Positions 1 to 7,904 of a stretch of 41,882 nt of DNA are shown here, in pieces. Origin of the DNA: Chloroflexota bacterium. GTDB lineage: Bacteria > Chloroflexota > UBA6077 > FW602-bin22 > CADDYW01. Location of the stretch: assembly GCA_021323915.1 (NCBI GenBank), contig JAJPKB010000437.1, positions 1-41,882 of the forward strand, read 5' to 3'. The position numbers and the translations under genes are program-made. How positions within the stretch are numbered: the stretch's first letter is position 1; each line of letters starts with the position of its first letter. The notes beneath the pieces were generated by a model. That model saw only the letters and a program-made list of their open reading frames with translations, made no database searches and had not been told where the DNA came from.

Positions 1-15
1 GGGGCCCTCCCTTGA

Positions 16-1034
16 TCAGCAGTCTCGGGAGACCATCTGGTCATCCCCGGCAACCATTGTTGCCAGAATCACCCCTTTATTCGTCAAAGAATTTCGCCGG
101 CGACAATCTGTCATCTCTTACGGGAGCACGCCGACCGAGCCCCACATGCGGCCGATCCGTTTCTCTGGAACGTTGCGACCGACGCCGAGATCAATGATGA
201 TCTCCGGGGCGAGGGCGTTTCGCTCCCTGGTGTACCGGTCTATCCGTCGACAATCGATCAGGCGGACGGTCTTCTCGCCGAGGAATATTACGCTGCTATC
301 GCGACGCTACCTACGCGCAGCACTCGTCGCGCTCAAACGCCATCCGCTGCTCCACCGGCCGCCGCTACGCGAGCGATGACCACGAGGATTTACCCCGGCT
401 TTGCCCCAAAGCGCGCTCAGTCGCCCAAAGGACGCGAAGCCGAGGAGGCAGCGACGCTTGGCAGGTCCGTGATTGGCTGCGGCTCGGGTGCGACCGGTCA
501 GTTGGCGGCCTGGGAGGACACACTCCCCTCGAGGCCAGGCATTCCGAGTGGGATCACCGAGGCGGAACGATCATCGCGATCGGGGAAGAGTGCCAGCACC
601 ATGTTGGGCTGTACTCACCCGGCAATGCCCCGGATGACTTTTACTCTCCGCTGGATGAACTGGCGATTCCACGACTGCCCAAGATCATGCGAGACGATCG
701 AGCCTGGCTTGTATGTCAAGCCAGGAAAGTCTTTCGTCGTTGCCTGTGGCTATGGGAAGCATACGACAACGCCATGGAAGAAAACTTCACAGCCCCCCAT
801 ATCAACCATGAGCTGTTCTGTAGCATCATGGGTCACTTGAAGGTCCGGATTCGTATCGCCACGTTCGAAGAAAACTGCATGTGGGGCAGCATCTGGTATC
901 ACTATCTCACCGCGCAGCCAAGGCAGCTCCAGGATGAACTGGCCGAGCTCATGGGCCGACTGGAAGAGGGATTTGAGGCGCTCGTGAAGGATTACGCCAC
1001 GAGCCACCCGGGAGTCGGCTTGTCTCTTGAGTGA
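16..1034 (+). pseudogene. Unknown protein gene, apparently frameshifted
   Basis: I do not recognise this gene. Two stretches read like real protein but lie in different frames. Frame 1 is open from 16 and gives a plausible acidic sequence around 145-330 (motifs FLWNVATDAEIND and GLLAEEYYAAI). Frame 3 becomes protein-like from about 531 and runs to the stop at 1034 (IIAIGEECQHH, YSPGNAPDDFYSPLDEL, then an aromatic-rich helical tail with WLWEAYDNAMEENF). The only ATG in the second part is at 687 and would give 115 residues, yet the coding character clearly begins upstream of it. The simplest reading is one gene with a frameshift near 340-540. It could be a sequencing error, a decayed gene, or a shorter real gene starting at 687. 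The left end may also be cut by the window edge. No family or neighbour suggests a function. Confidence 0.3.
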
Positions 1035-1216
1035 TGATGGCCCCGACGAAGGGGATGACGAGTAACGTGCCGATTTTCCTGTCAGTAGACGTCCTTACGT
1101 TTATGGGCGCAGTCGCCGATCGCTGTAGAAGAGGCGGTTGAAACAGACGACTTCGACCTCCTTAGGGGGATGGCCTGCCGGCCACCAGGGCAGGTGAAGG
1201 CGGTAGGCCGCCCGTA

Positions 1217-1243
1217 CCCTAACCCTCTAGGAGAGGGTTAGGG
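1217..1243 (-). terminator. 12-bp hairpin just after sdhB
   Basis: A perfect inverted repeat with 12-bp arms (CCCTAACCCTCT / AGAGGGTTAGGG) and a 3-nt loop lies 17 bp beyond the sdhB stop. It could stop the sdh transcript, but no T-run follows it on the minus strand. It may instead be one of the CCCTCTCC/GGAGAGGG dispersed repeats; a similar pair of arms occurs at 30445-30503. Confidence 0.4.
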
Positions 1244-1259
1244 AAGCCACCGTTTCCTC

Positions 1260-2018
1260 CTACTTTCGCCCGGTCAGCTTCCTTACGACCCACACCACCG
1301 GATCGTAGTATTCGGTGACAACGCGCTCTTTGAGGGGGATGATCGCGTTGTCGGTAATGTGGATCTGCTCCGGGCAGACCTCGGTGCAGCACTTGGTGAT
1401 GTTGCAGAAGCCGAGGCCGGCCCGCTGCTTGAGCAGCTCGAGGCGGTCATTGGTATCCAGCGGGTGCATCTCGAGGGCGGCGAGCCGGACAAACAGCCGC
1501 GGTCCGGCGAAGGCTGGTTTGTTCTCCGGGTGGTCGCGGATGACGTGGCAGACGTTCTGGCAGAGGAAGCACTCGATACACTTGTGGAATTCCTGGACCC
1601 GGTCGACCTCTTCCTGGTACATGCGACGCGTGCCATCGGCCTCCTTCGGCTTCGGCTTGAAAGCGGGAACGGACTTCGCCTTCTCGTAATTGAAAGAGAC
1701 GTCGGTCACCAGATCCTTGATCAGGGGAAAGGTCTTCAGCGGGGCGACGGTGATCGGCTCGCCGGGCGGGAAGATGTTCATGCGGGTCATGCACATGAGC
1801 CGGGGGCGCCCGTTCACCTCGGCGCTGCAGGATCCGCAGCGCCCGGCCTTGCAGTTCCAACGGACGGCCAGGTCCGGCGCCTGGGTCGCTTGAATCCGAT
1901 GAAGGACGTCGAGGACGACCATGCCTTCTTCGTAAGCGACCGGGTATTCCTTGAATTCACCACCGGAGGCATCACCGCGCCAGACCTGCATCCGAACCTG
2001 GATTGGGGAAGCAGCCAT
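1260..2018 (-). CDS. sdhB: Succinate dehydrogenase iron-sulfur subunit
   Basis: This 252-residue subunit carries electrons from the flavin of SdhA to the membrane quinone through three Fe-S clusters. An N-terminal plant-type ferredoxin domain has the [2Fe-2S] cysteines C56, C61, C64 and C76. The C-terminal domain has C147, C150, C153 and C157, followed by C205, C211 and C215-Pro, which supply the [4Fe-4S] and [3Fe-4S] clusters. All expected cysteines are present, so the enzyme should be functional. The start codon overlaps the sdhA stop as TGATG, showing translational coupling in an sdhC-sdhA-sdhB operon. It is the last gene of the operon and a hairpin follows the stop. Fumarate reductase is the alternative, since these families cannot be told apart from sequence alone; the single-membrane-subunit layout resembles the Sdh1 type of mycobacteria. 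Confidence 0.95.
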   Translation of the reverse strand: MAASPIQVRMQVWRGDASGGEFKEYPVAYEEGMVVLDVLHRIQATQAPDLAVRWNCKAGRCGSCSAEVNGRPRLMCMTRMNIFPPGEPITVAPLKTFPLIKDLVTDVSFNYEKAKSVPAFKPKPKEADGTRRMYQEEVDRVQEFHKCIECFLCQNVCHVIRDHPENKPAFAGPRLFVRLAALEMHPLDTNDRLELLKQRAGLGFCNITKCCTEVCPEQIHITDNAIIPLKERVVTEYYDPVVWVVRKLTGRK

Positions 2019-3820
2019 CAGACCTTCTCCTCCAAGATTTTTTTGAGCTCGTCGGGAATCTCCGGCAGGGGCTCCTGGCCAACGCTCATATCTCCCCTCA
2101 CCTGGCGAATCACAACGTTCACGCGCGCAAAGCGCGGGTCGAGGCCGGGGTAATCGTCACGGGTGTGGCCACCGCGGCTCTCTTTCCGTTCGATTGCCGA
2201 GCGAGTCACCGCCTCGGCGACCGTCAGCATGTTGTGGAGGTCGAGCGCCAGGTGCCAACCGGGATTGTATTGGCGGTTTCCCTCGACGCTCACCCGGGCC
2301 AGGCGCCGCTTGAGCTGGGCGAGCTCGTCCAAAGCACGTTCGAGCTCGGCTTCGGTGCGAATGATTCCCACCAGGTTCTGCATGCAATCTTCCAGGTCGG
2401 CGTGGATCGCGTAGGGGTTCTCGCCACCGTTGCCCTCAAACGGGGCGAGCATGGTACGGGCGCTCGCTTCGACCTCATCCGGATTGATCGCAAGCGCCCC
2501 GGGATGGTCTTTCGCGTACTTGGCGGCATAGAGGCCCGCGCGCCGCCCAAAGACCAGCAGGTCCGAGAGCGAATTGCCCCCCAGGCGATTCGCGCCGTGG
2601 AGCCCGGCCGCCACTTCGCCCGCCGCGAAGAGGCCGGGTACAGTCGTCGCCGTCGTCTCGGCGTCGACCCGGAGGCCTCCCATCACGTAGTGGCAGGTCG
2701 GCCCCACCTCCATCGGCTGCCTGGTGATGTCGACGTCGGCCAGCTCGAGGAACTGCTGGTACATCGATGGCAGCCGCCGCTTGATGTAGTCGGGAGAACG
2801 GCGAGAGGCGATGTCCAGGTAAACCCCCCCGTGCGGACTGCCCCGGCCGGCCTTTACCTCGGCATTGATCGCCCGGGCCACCTCGTCGCGTGGCAGGAGA
2901 TCGGGAGTGCGTCGCTTCGTCTTGTCGGTATACCAGGCGTCGGCTTCCTCCTCGGTCTCGGCGGTTTCGGCGCGGAAGAACTCCGGGATGTAATTGAACA
3001 TAAAGCGCTGGCCCAGGGAGTTTTTGAGGGTTCCGCCGTCGCCGCGCACCCCCTCGGTGACGAGGAGGCCGCGGACGCTGGGAGGCCAGACCATCCCAGT
3101 CGGATGGAACTGGACCATCTCCATGTCGATCAGATCGGCGCCGGCGTGGTAGCCCATGCTCATCCCATCGCCGGTGTACTCCCAGGAGTTCGAGGTCACC
3201 TTGTAGATTTTGCCAAGGCCACCAGTGGCCAGCACGACCGCCTTCGCTTTGAAGAGCACGAACCGCCCGCTCTCGCGCCAATAGCCGAAAGCGCCACAGA
3301 TCCGGTCGCCATCCTTCAAGAGACGGTGCATGGTGCATTCCATGAACACGTCGATGCCCTGGTGCACCGCGTGGTTCTGGAGGGTACGGATCATCTCCAG
3401 ACCGGTCCGGTCGCCAACGTGGGCGAGGCGAGCGTAGCGGTGTCCGCCGAAGTCGCGCTGGAGAATCAGGCCATCGGGAGTGCGGTCGAAGAGGGCGCCC
3501 CACTCTTCGAGCTCGAGAACCCGGTCGGGCGCCTCCTGGGCGTGGATCTGGGCCACGCGCCAGTTGTTCAGAAGCTTGCCGCCGCGCATCGTGTCACGGA
3601 AGTGGACCTTCCAATTATCCTCTGACCACACATTGCCGAGCGCGGCGGCAATGCCTCCCTCGGCCATCACGGTGTGCGCCTTGCCGAGGAGCGACTTGCA
3701 GAGCAGCGCGGTTCTCACCCCTTGGGCGGAGGCTTCGATCGCCGCGCGCAGACCGGCTCCCCCGGCGCCGATAACGATGACGTCGTATTCGTGCGTCTCG
3801 TACTTCTGGTCGACTTCCAT
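2018..3820 (-). CDS. sdhA: Succinate dehydrogenase flavoprotein subunit
   Basis: The 600-residue catalytic subunit oxidises succinate to fumarate in the TCA cycle at the cytoplasmic membrane. The Rossmann FAD motif GAGGAG lies at 18-23. H49, in KAHTVMAEGG, matches the histidine that binds FAD covalently. Substrate-site motifs follow: HPTG at 239-242, RGDGG at 259-263, the catalytic-type arginine in RDEVARAI near 311, H377 in CHYVMGG, and NRLGGNSLSD at 411-420. The C-terminal RGGHTRDDYP segment is typical of the family. Both ends overlap neighbours by one base (TGATG), so sdhC, sdhA and sdhB are translated together. Length is usual for the family. All key residues are present. Confidence 0.97.
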   Translation of the reverse strand: MEVDQKYETHEYDVIVIGAGGAGLRAAIEASAQGVRTALLCKSLLGKAHTVMAEGGIAAALGNVWSEDNWKVHFRDTMRGGKLLNNWRVAQIHAQEAPDRVLELEEWGALFDRTPDGLILQRDFGGHRYARLAHVGDRTGLEMIRTLQNHAVHQGIDVFMECTMHRLLKDGDRICGAFGYWRESGRFVLFKAKAVVLATGGLGKIYKVTSNSWEYTGDGMSMGYHAGADLIDMEMVQFHPTGMVWPPSVRGLLVTEGVRGDGGTLKNSLGQRFMFNYIPEFFRAETAETEEEADAWYTDKTKRRTPDLLPRDEVARAINAEVKAGRGSPHGGVYLDIASRRSPDYIKRRLPSMYQQFLELADVDITRQPMEVGPTCHYVMGGLRVDAETTATTVPGLFAAGEVAAGLHGANRLGGNSLSDLLVFGRRAGLYAAKYAKDHPGALAINPDEVEASARTMLAPFEGNGGENPYAIHADLEDCMQNLVGIIRTEAELERALDELAQLKRRLARVSVEGNRQYNPGWHLALDLHNMLTVAEAVTRSAIERKESRGGHTRDDYPGLDPRFARVNVVIRQVRGDMSVGQEPLPEIPDELKKILEEKV

Positions 3821-4617
3821 CAGAATACGATCCTCGGATCCAGAATGATTCCCGACGCCACCAATCGGACGTACAGGTCAGCGAGCGCGACTCCGAATAG
3901 GCTGATCCAGGCGTAGAGCATATGGTGCTCATTCAGGCGCGAGACCAACCGCCAGAGTCGATAGCGAAAAGGCGATCCCTTGAAGACGTCGAGGTAACCA
4001 CCGCAGAGGTGGCGGCAGGAGTGACAAGAGAAGGTGTACAGAGTGAGCAGGGCAGAGCTGACGACCAGAACAATGGTCCCCAGGCCGATGCCGAATCTGA
4101 GACCAGACGTGGTCGGGAAGAAGAATGCGATGATCGCGTCCCACCAGAGGAAGACCAGGACGACAACGGCGAAATAGAAAAAGTAGCGGTGGAGGTTTTG
4201 GAGCACCCAGGGAAAGCGCGTCTCGCCCTGATAGGACGGCCGCGCGTCGCGAATCATGCAGGCCGGCGGCGACCAGAAAAACGAGCGGTAGTAGGCCTTG
4301 CGATAGTAGTAGCAGGTCACACGGAAGCCGAGCGGAAACGCGAGGACGAGGATCGCCGGGGAAAGGTTCCACCACGAGCCGATAATCGGAAGCGTAACGT
4401 GCACGCAGTTGGCCGCGATGCAGGGCGAGTAGAACGGCGAAAGATAGGGATCAGCGTAATAGTTGGCATTTTGGAGTGCCGCCCAGGTCGAATAGACGAC
4501 GAAAGCCCCGAGAACGATCACGATGGTGAGCGGCTCGATCCACCACCGGTCCGTCCGCTTCGACTCCGCCGCGAGCGAACGCGGCTTAGCGGTGCTCGCA
4601 CCAGGCGCTAATGCCAT
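3820..4617 (-). CDS. sdhC: Succinate dehydrogenase membrane anchor subunit (cytochrome b-type)
   Basis: This 265-residue integral membrane protein is the first gene of the sdh operon. It has about five or six hydrophobic segments (about 28-46, 85-100, 145-165, 175-200 and 230-255). Several histidines lie near them, in NLHRYFFY, SCHSCRHLCGG and NEHHMLYAW, and are candidates for haem or quinone binding. There is no separate sdhD: a single large anchor followed by sdhA and sdhB is the order seen in the Sdh1 (Rv0249c-Rv0247c) locus of mycobacteria, and I infer the same class. The start follows a good ribosome site (GGGGGAAGATC then ATG). A small stem (GTGGGC / GCCCAC) sits in the leader just before this site and could affect translation. 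Confidence 0.88.
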   Translation of the reverse strand: MALAPGASTAKPRSLAAESKRTDRWWIEPLTIVIVLGAFVVYSTWAALQNANYYADPYLSPFYSPCIAANCVHVTLPIIGSWWNLSPAILVLAFPLGFRVTCYYYRKAYYRSFFWSPPACMIRDARPSYQGETRFPWVLQNLHRYFFYFAVVVLVFLWWDAIIAFFFPTTSGLRFGIGLGTIVLVVSSALLTLYTFSCHSCRHLCGGYLDVFKGSPFRYRLWRLVSRLNEHHMLYAWISLFGVALADLYVRLVASGIILDPRIVF

Positions 4618-4691
4618 GATCTTCCCCCTCGTGGGCCCGCTGGCGAGCCCACAAAATTTGGCGACTGGGTTTCCTCATCCGACCTTGCGCC

Positions 4692-5195
4692 CTATCTATC
4701 CGTATACGGCTCGTAACGTTCCTCGGAGGCCGGTACTACCTGCGGATTACGTAGCATCAGCCGGACACAGGCGTTCCACCGGAGCAGCACGTCGTCGTTG
4801 CCGGGCGGGCGGAGCAGCTCCGCCTTTTCATACCAGCTCATCGCTTGCTCTAAGAGATCGTACGCCATGTGACCGGCGCCAAGCATGCCCTGGCGAAGCA
4901 CGGCCTTGGCACGACGCTCGCAGATGATCCCGCTGTAATAGGCTCGCTCATATTCGTCGTGGAGGCGAGACAGCACCTCTCGCGCCCGCTGGACCGCTCC
5001 GGGCAAACCTTGCTCGAACTGATCGGTAAGAGCTAAGAGGAGGCCGACGAGCGCCTCCTGGTTGTCCGGGGAGATCGCGAGCACGTCGAGGTAGATGTTC
5101 TCGGCTTCCCAGGGTTGGCCAAGGAGGCGATATCGCTCCCCCTTGGAGAGGGCGCTCGGGATGCCTTCGGGTGAGAGCTGCTTGAGGGCGACCAT
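4692..5195 (-). CDS. TPR-like helical protein of unknown role
   Basis: A 167-residue soluble protein, probably all helical. Segments such as KGERYRLLGQPWEAENIYLDVLAISPDNQEALVGLLLAL have the size and spacing of tetratricopeptide repeats, and a further one ends in YDLLEQAMSWYEKAELLRPPG. It would act as a protein-binding scaffold; no enzyme motif is visible. I chose the ATG at 5195 because GGAGAGGAGG lies 6 bases upstream; an ATG two codons earlier abuts the ribosome site and is less likely. The open frame extends further upstream but reads as non-coding there. It lies 172 bp downstream of recD2 on the same strand, so co-transcription is possible. A 10-bp palindrome CCGTATACGG (4700-4709) overlaps its last codons and sits upstream of sdhC. 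Confidence 0.7.
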   Translation of the reverse strand: MVALKQLSPEGIPSALSKGERYRLLGQPWEAENIYLDVLAISPDNQEALVGLLLALTDQFEQGLPGAVQRAREVLSRLHDEYERAYYSGIICERRAKAVLRQGMLGAGHMAYDLLEQAMSWYEKAELLRPPGNDDVLLRWNACVRLMLRNPQVVPASEERYEPYTDR

Positions 5196-5367
5196 CGCCA
5201 TCCTCCTCTCCGGCCTCGCAGGCACAATACACCGGATGCCACCTAGAGTATTGCCGGATTCTGGATTCACTTGGGCAGATTCACCATACCATACATGGCC
5301 CTGCTGTGACAAGCCGGCGATCCCGTCGAACTCTCCCCCATCAGCACTTTGCGCCGTGGCCGACGCA

Positions 5368-7731
5368 TCAGATGGTCGTCGGTGCCCCTTCACCCATCAC
5401 GCCTTCCCACTCGCCAGCATCCTCATCCTCGGCACTCCGAGAATCCGTTCGCGTGACCGTCCACTCAAATTCCAGCGTGCCCATCAGCAGGGGCTCGAGA
5501 GCGGTGGTGCGCTCGGTGCGGCGCCAGTCTTTGACGGCGAGGTGGAGGGCGCGGCGCTGGCCGACCAGGACGACGAGCTGTTTGGCCCGGGTCAGGGCGG
5601 TGTAGAGCAGGGTGCGGCCCAGCATGGGGGCGTGGCTGGTGAGTAATGGCAAGACGACCGCGGGGAACTCAGCTCCCTGCGCCTTGTGCACTGAGATCGC
5701 GAAGGCGTGGTTGAGGGCGAACAGGCCGGCGAAGGGGTAAGACACCTCGCGGCCGTCGTCGAGAAGCAAGCTCAGCTCCTGCTCAACCGGATCGATCCGA
5801 CCAACCGTGCCCAGGTCGCCGTTGAAGACCTTCAGATCGTAATCGTTGCGCAATTGGAGGACGCGATCGCCGGGACGAAACACCCGGCCGCCGCTCCGCG
5901 CTTCGAGCGTCCCCTCCCGGGCCGGATTCAGCCGCTCCTGAAGCCGCAGGTTGAGCGCGCCGACTCCCGCCTCGCCCCGGTGCATCGGCGCGAGAACCTG
6001 GATCTCGCCTGGTCCGAAGCCATAGCGGCGAGGCAGACGCTCGGTGACCAGAGAAACGACAGTGTCAGCCGCGACAGCGGGAGTATCGGCCTCGACGAAG
6101 AAGCAGTCGGCCACGTCGCTGCCGAACCAGGGGGGCTGACCCGCTTTGACGCGCTCGGCATTACGGGCGATCCCGGACCCGGCGCCCTGACGGAAGATCC
6201 GGGTCAGACGAGTGACCGGGAACTGGGCGGCGCCGAGCAGATCGGCGAGGACGTCGCCGGCCCCGACACTCGGCAGTTGATCCGGGTCGCCCACCAGCAG
6301 GAGGTGGCAGCCCGGGCCGATCGCCTTGACGAGCTGGTTCGCCAGCAGAACGTCGAGCATGCTCGCCTCATCGACGACGATCAGGTCGGCGGGCAGAGGA
6401 CGATCAGCGTTGAAACTCGCCTTGCCTCCCGGGCGAATCTCCAGGACCCGGTGGAGCGTCCCGGCCGGCACGCCGGTCGCCTCCTCCATACGCTTTGCCG
6501 CTCGTCCGGTCGGCGCGGCGAGCAGACAGCGCAGCCCCTTGGCTCGTGCCACGGTCAGGAGCGCGCGCAAGGTATGGGTCTTGCCAGTGCCCGGGCCACC
6601 GGTCAGGATCGCCACCGTCTCGGTTAGCGCCATCCGCACGGCGGCTTCCTGCTCGTCCGATAGCACAATCTGGTAGCGGCTCGCCAACCAGTTGAAGACA
6701 ATTGTCCAATCGACAGCGCCGAAGATCTGGCAAGCGCGGCTGCGCGGGCGTGCCGTGGCGAGGGAACGAAGGCGGTGCGCGAGCCCAGACTCGGCACGGG
6801 CGAAGGGAGCCAGCGCCAGTTGCCCCTCGACCGTGGTGGGTTGGCGGGTGAGGATCACCTCGCCCGTCGTGCGCAGGGTGGCGATGGCCGCCTTGATGCC
6901 TTCCAGGTCCACTTGGAGGAGTTCCGTGGCCCGCTTGGCGAGCTCGGTCTCAGTGAGGAGGGTATGCCCCTCCTCGGCCGCCATTCCCAGCGCGTGGAGG
7001 ACACCGGCCTGAAGCCGAGCCGGCGCATCCGGCGCGATACCGACGCAGGCGGCAATCTTGTCCGCGGTCTTGAAGCCGATTCCCCAGACCTCGCGTGCCA
7101 GGCGGTAGGGCTCGGCGGTCACGACCCGCGCGCTCGCCCCACCGAACTTCTGGTAAATCCGCACCGCGAGCGAGGTCGAGACCCCATAGGAATGGAGAGC
7201 TGCCATCACCTCCCGGATCTGGCGCTGCTCCGCCCAGGCCATCCCGATCCGCTTGGCGCGCACTTTCCCGATCCCGGCGACCTCGGTCAGCCGCTCGGGC
7301 GTCGTGTCGATCACCTCGAAGGTCTCCTCGCCAAAGGCATCGACGATGCGGGCGGCGTAGACCGGGCCGATCCCTTTGACGAGGCCGCTGCCAAGGTAAC
7401 GCCGCATGCCGGCGAGAGTCGCCGGGAGGATGATGCGATAGTCGGCGACGAGAAACTGCCAGCCGTACTTGGGATCCTGGCGCCACCAGCCGCTGGCGAC
7501 AATGCTTTCCCCCGGGCTCAGATCGAGAAGCGTGCCGACCAGGGTGAGGAGCCGATCGTCGCCGCGGGCGAGGGAGACATCCGTCGTGAGCTGCTCGGGG
7601 GCAAGGCGGGCGATGGTGTAGCCGTTCTCGGGGTTCTGGTAGGTAATGCGCTCTACCACTCCCCGTACTTCTCGAAAGGGAGCGGGAGACGAGCTTTCTG
7701 AGCTATTTTTCGTAAATGCGGGACCTGTCAC
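5368..7731 (-). CDS. recD2: RecD2-family ATP-dependent DNA helicase
   Basis: A 787-residue superfamily 1B 5'-3' helicase of the RecD2 type, found in bacteria without a full RecBCD. An N-terminal OB-like segment (VRGVVERITYQNPENGYTIARL) is followed by tandem helix-hairpin-helix motifs at about 115-165 (KGIGPVYAARI, AGIGKVRAKRIG). The helicase core has Walker A GGPGTGKT at about 375-383, Walker B VVDEASMLD near 448, GDPDQLPSVGAGD, then HKAQGAEFP near 680 and YTALTRAKQLVVL near 708. I place the start at GTG 7731, five bases after GGGAG, because the family begins here. The open frame continues upstream for 244 codons, but that part is only the antisense of the divergent gene. It probably acts in DNA repair. 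Confidence 0.92.
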   Translation of the reverse strand: MTGPAFTKNSSESSSPAPFREVRGVVERITYQNPENGYTIARLAPEQLTTDVSLARGDDRLLTLVGTLLDLSPGESIVASGWWRQDPKYGWQFLVADYRIILPATLAGMRRYLGSGLVKGIGPVYAARIVDAFGEETFEVIDTTPERLTEVAGIGKVRAKRIGMAWAEQRQIREVMAALHSYGVSTSLAVRIYQKFGGASARVVTAEPYRLAREVWGIGFKTADKIAACVGIAPDAPARLQAGVLHALGMAAEEGHTLLTETELAKRATELLQVDLEGIKAAIATLRTTGEVILTRQPTTVEGQLALAPFARAESGLAHRLRSLATARPRSRACQIFGAVDWTIVFNWLASRYQIVLSDEQEAAVRMALTETVAILTGGPGTGKTHTLRALLTVARAKGLRCLLAAPTGRAAKRMEEATGVPAGTLHRVLEIRPGGKASFNADRPLPADLIVVDEASMLDVLLANQLVKAIGPGCHLLLVGDPDQLPSVGAGDVLADLLGAAQFPVTRLTRIFRQGAGSGIARNAERVKAGQPPWFGSDVADCFFVEADTPAVAADTVVSLVTERLPRRYGFGPGEIQVLAPMHRGEAGVGALNLRLQERLNPAREGTLEARSGGRVFRPGDRVLQLRNDYDLKVFNGDLGTVGRIDPVEQELSLLLDDGREVSYPFAGLFALNHAFAISVHKAQGAEFPAVVLPLLTSHAPMLGRTLLYTALTRAKQLVVLVGQRRALHLAVKDWRRTERTTALEPLLMGTLEFEWTVTRTDSRSAEDEDAGEWEGVMGEGAPTTI

Positions 7732-7839
7732 GGACACTCCCAGGGTTAAACGATCGTCCGCCGATAATTCTACATAATCTCGCGAGGGGTTGGGGACGGG
7801 GGGCGAGGCAACGAAAGGCCAGGGTTCGGTCAGGTCACG

Positions 7840-7868
7840 TTGCCCGGGAGCACGGAATCCGGTACGAT
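7840..7868 (+). promoter_or_regulatory. Candidate sigma-70 promoter with overlapping inverted repeat
   Basis: TTGCCC (7840-7845) and TACGAT (7863-7868) are separated by 17 bp, upstream of the GTG at 7905. A 6-bp-arm inverted repeat GGAATC-N6-GATTCC (7853-7870) covers the -10 region and could be an operator. It lies in the divergent gap between recD2 and the nuclease-like gene. Confidence 0.4.
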
Positions 7869-7904
7869 TCCACCACCAATGACCGGGCAAAAGGGAAGAC
7901 CAAC

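Noticed and set aside
1359-2153. A 264-codon open frame antisense to sdhB
   Set aside because: It is a shadow of sdhB, whose iron-sulfur motifs are complete.
2003-3625. A 540-codon open frame antisense to sdhA
   Set aside because: It mirrors the codon bias of the GC-rich sdhA gene; no ribosome site or family motif is visible.
3922-4611. A 229-codon frame antisense to sdhC
   Set aside because: It is highly charged and repetitive, as expected from the complement of a membrane-protein gene.
5196-5393. Upstream extension of the TPR-like protein
   Set aside because: GGAGAGGAGG sits inside this stretch, directly before ATG 5195, so translation begins there.
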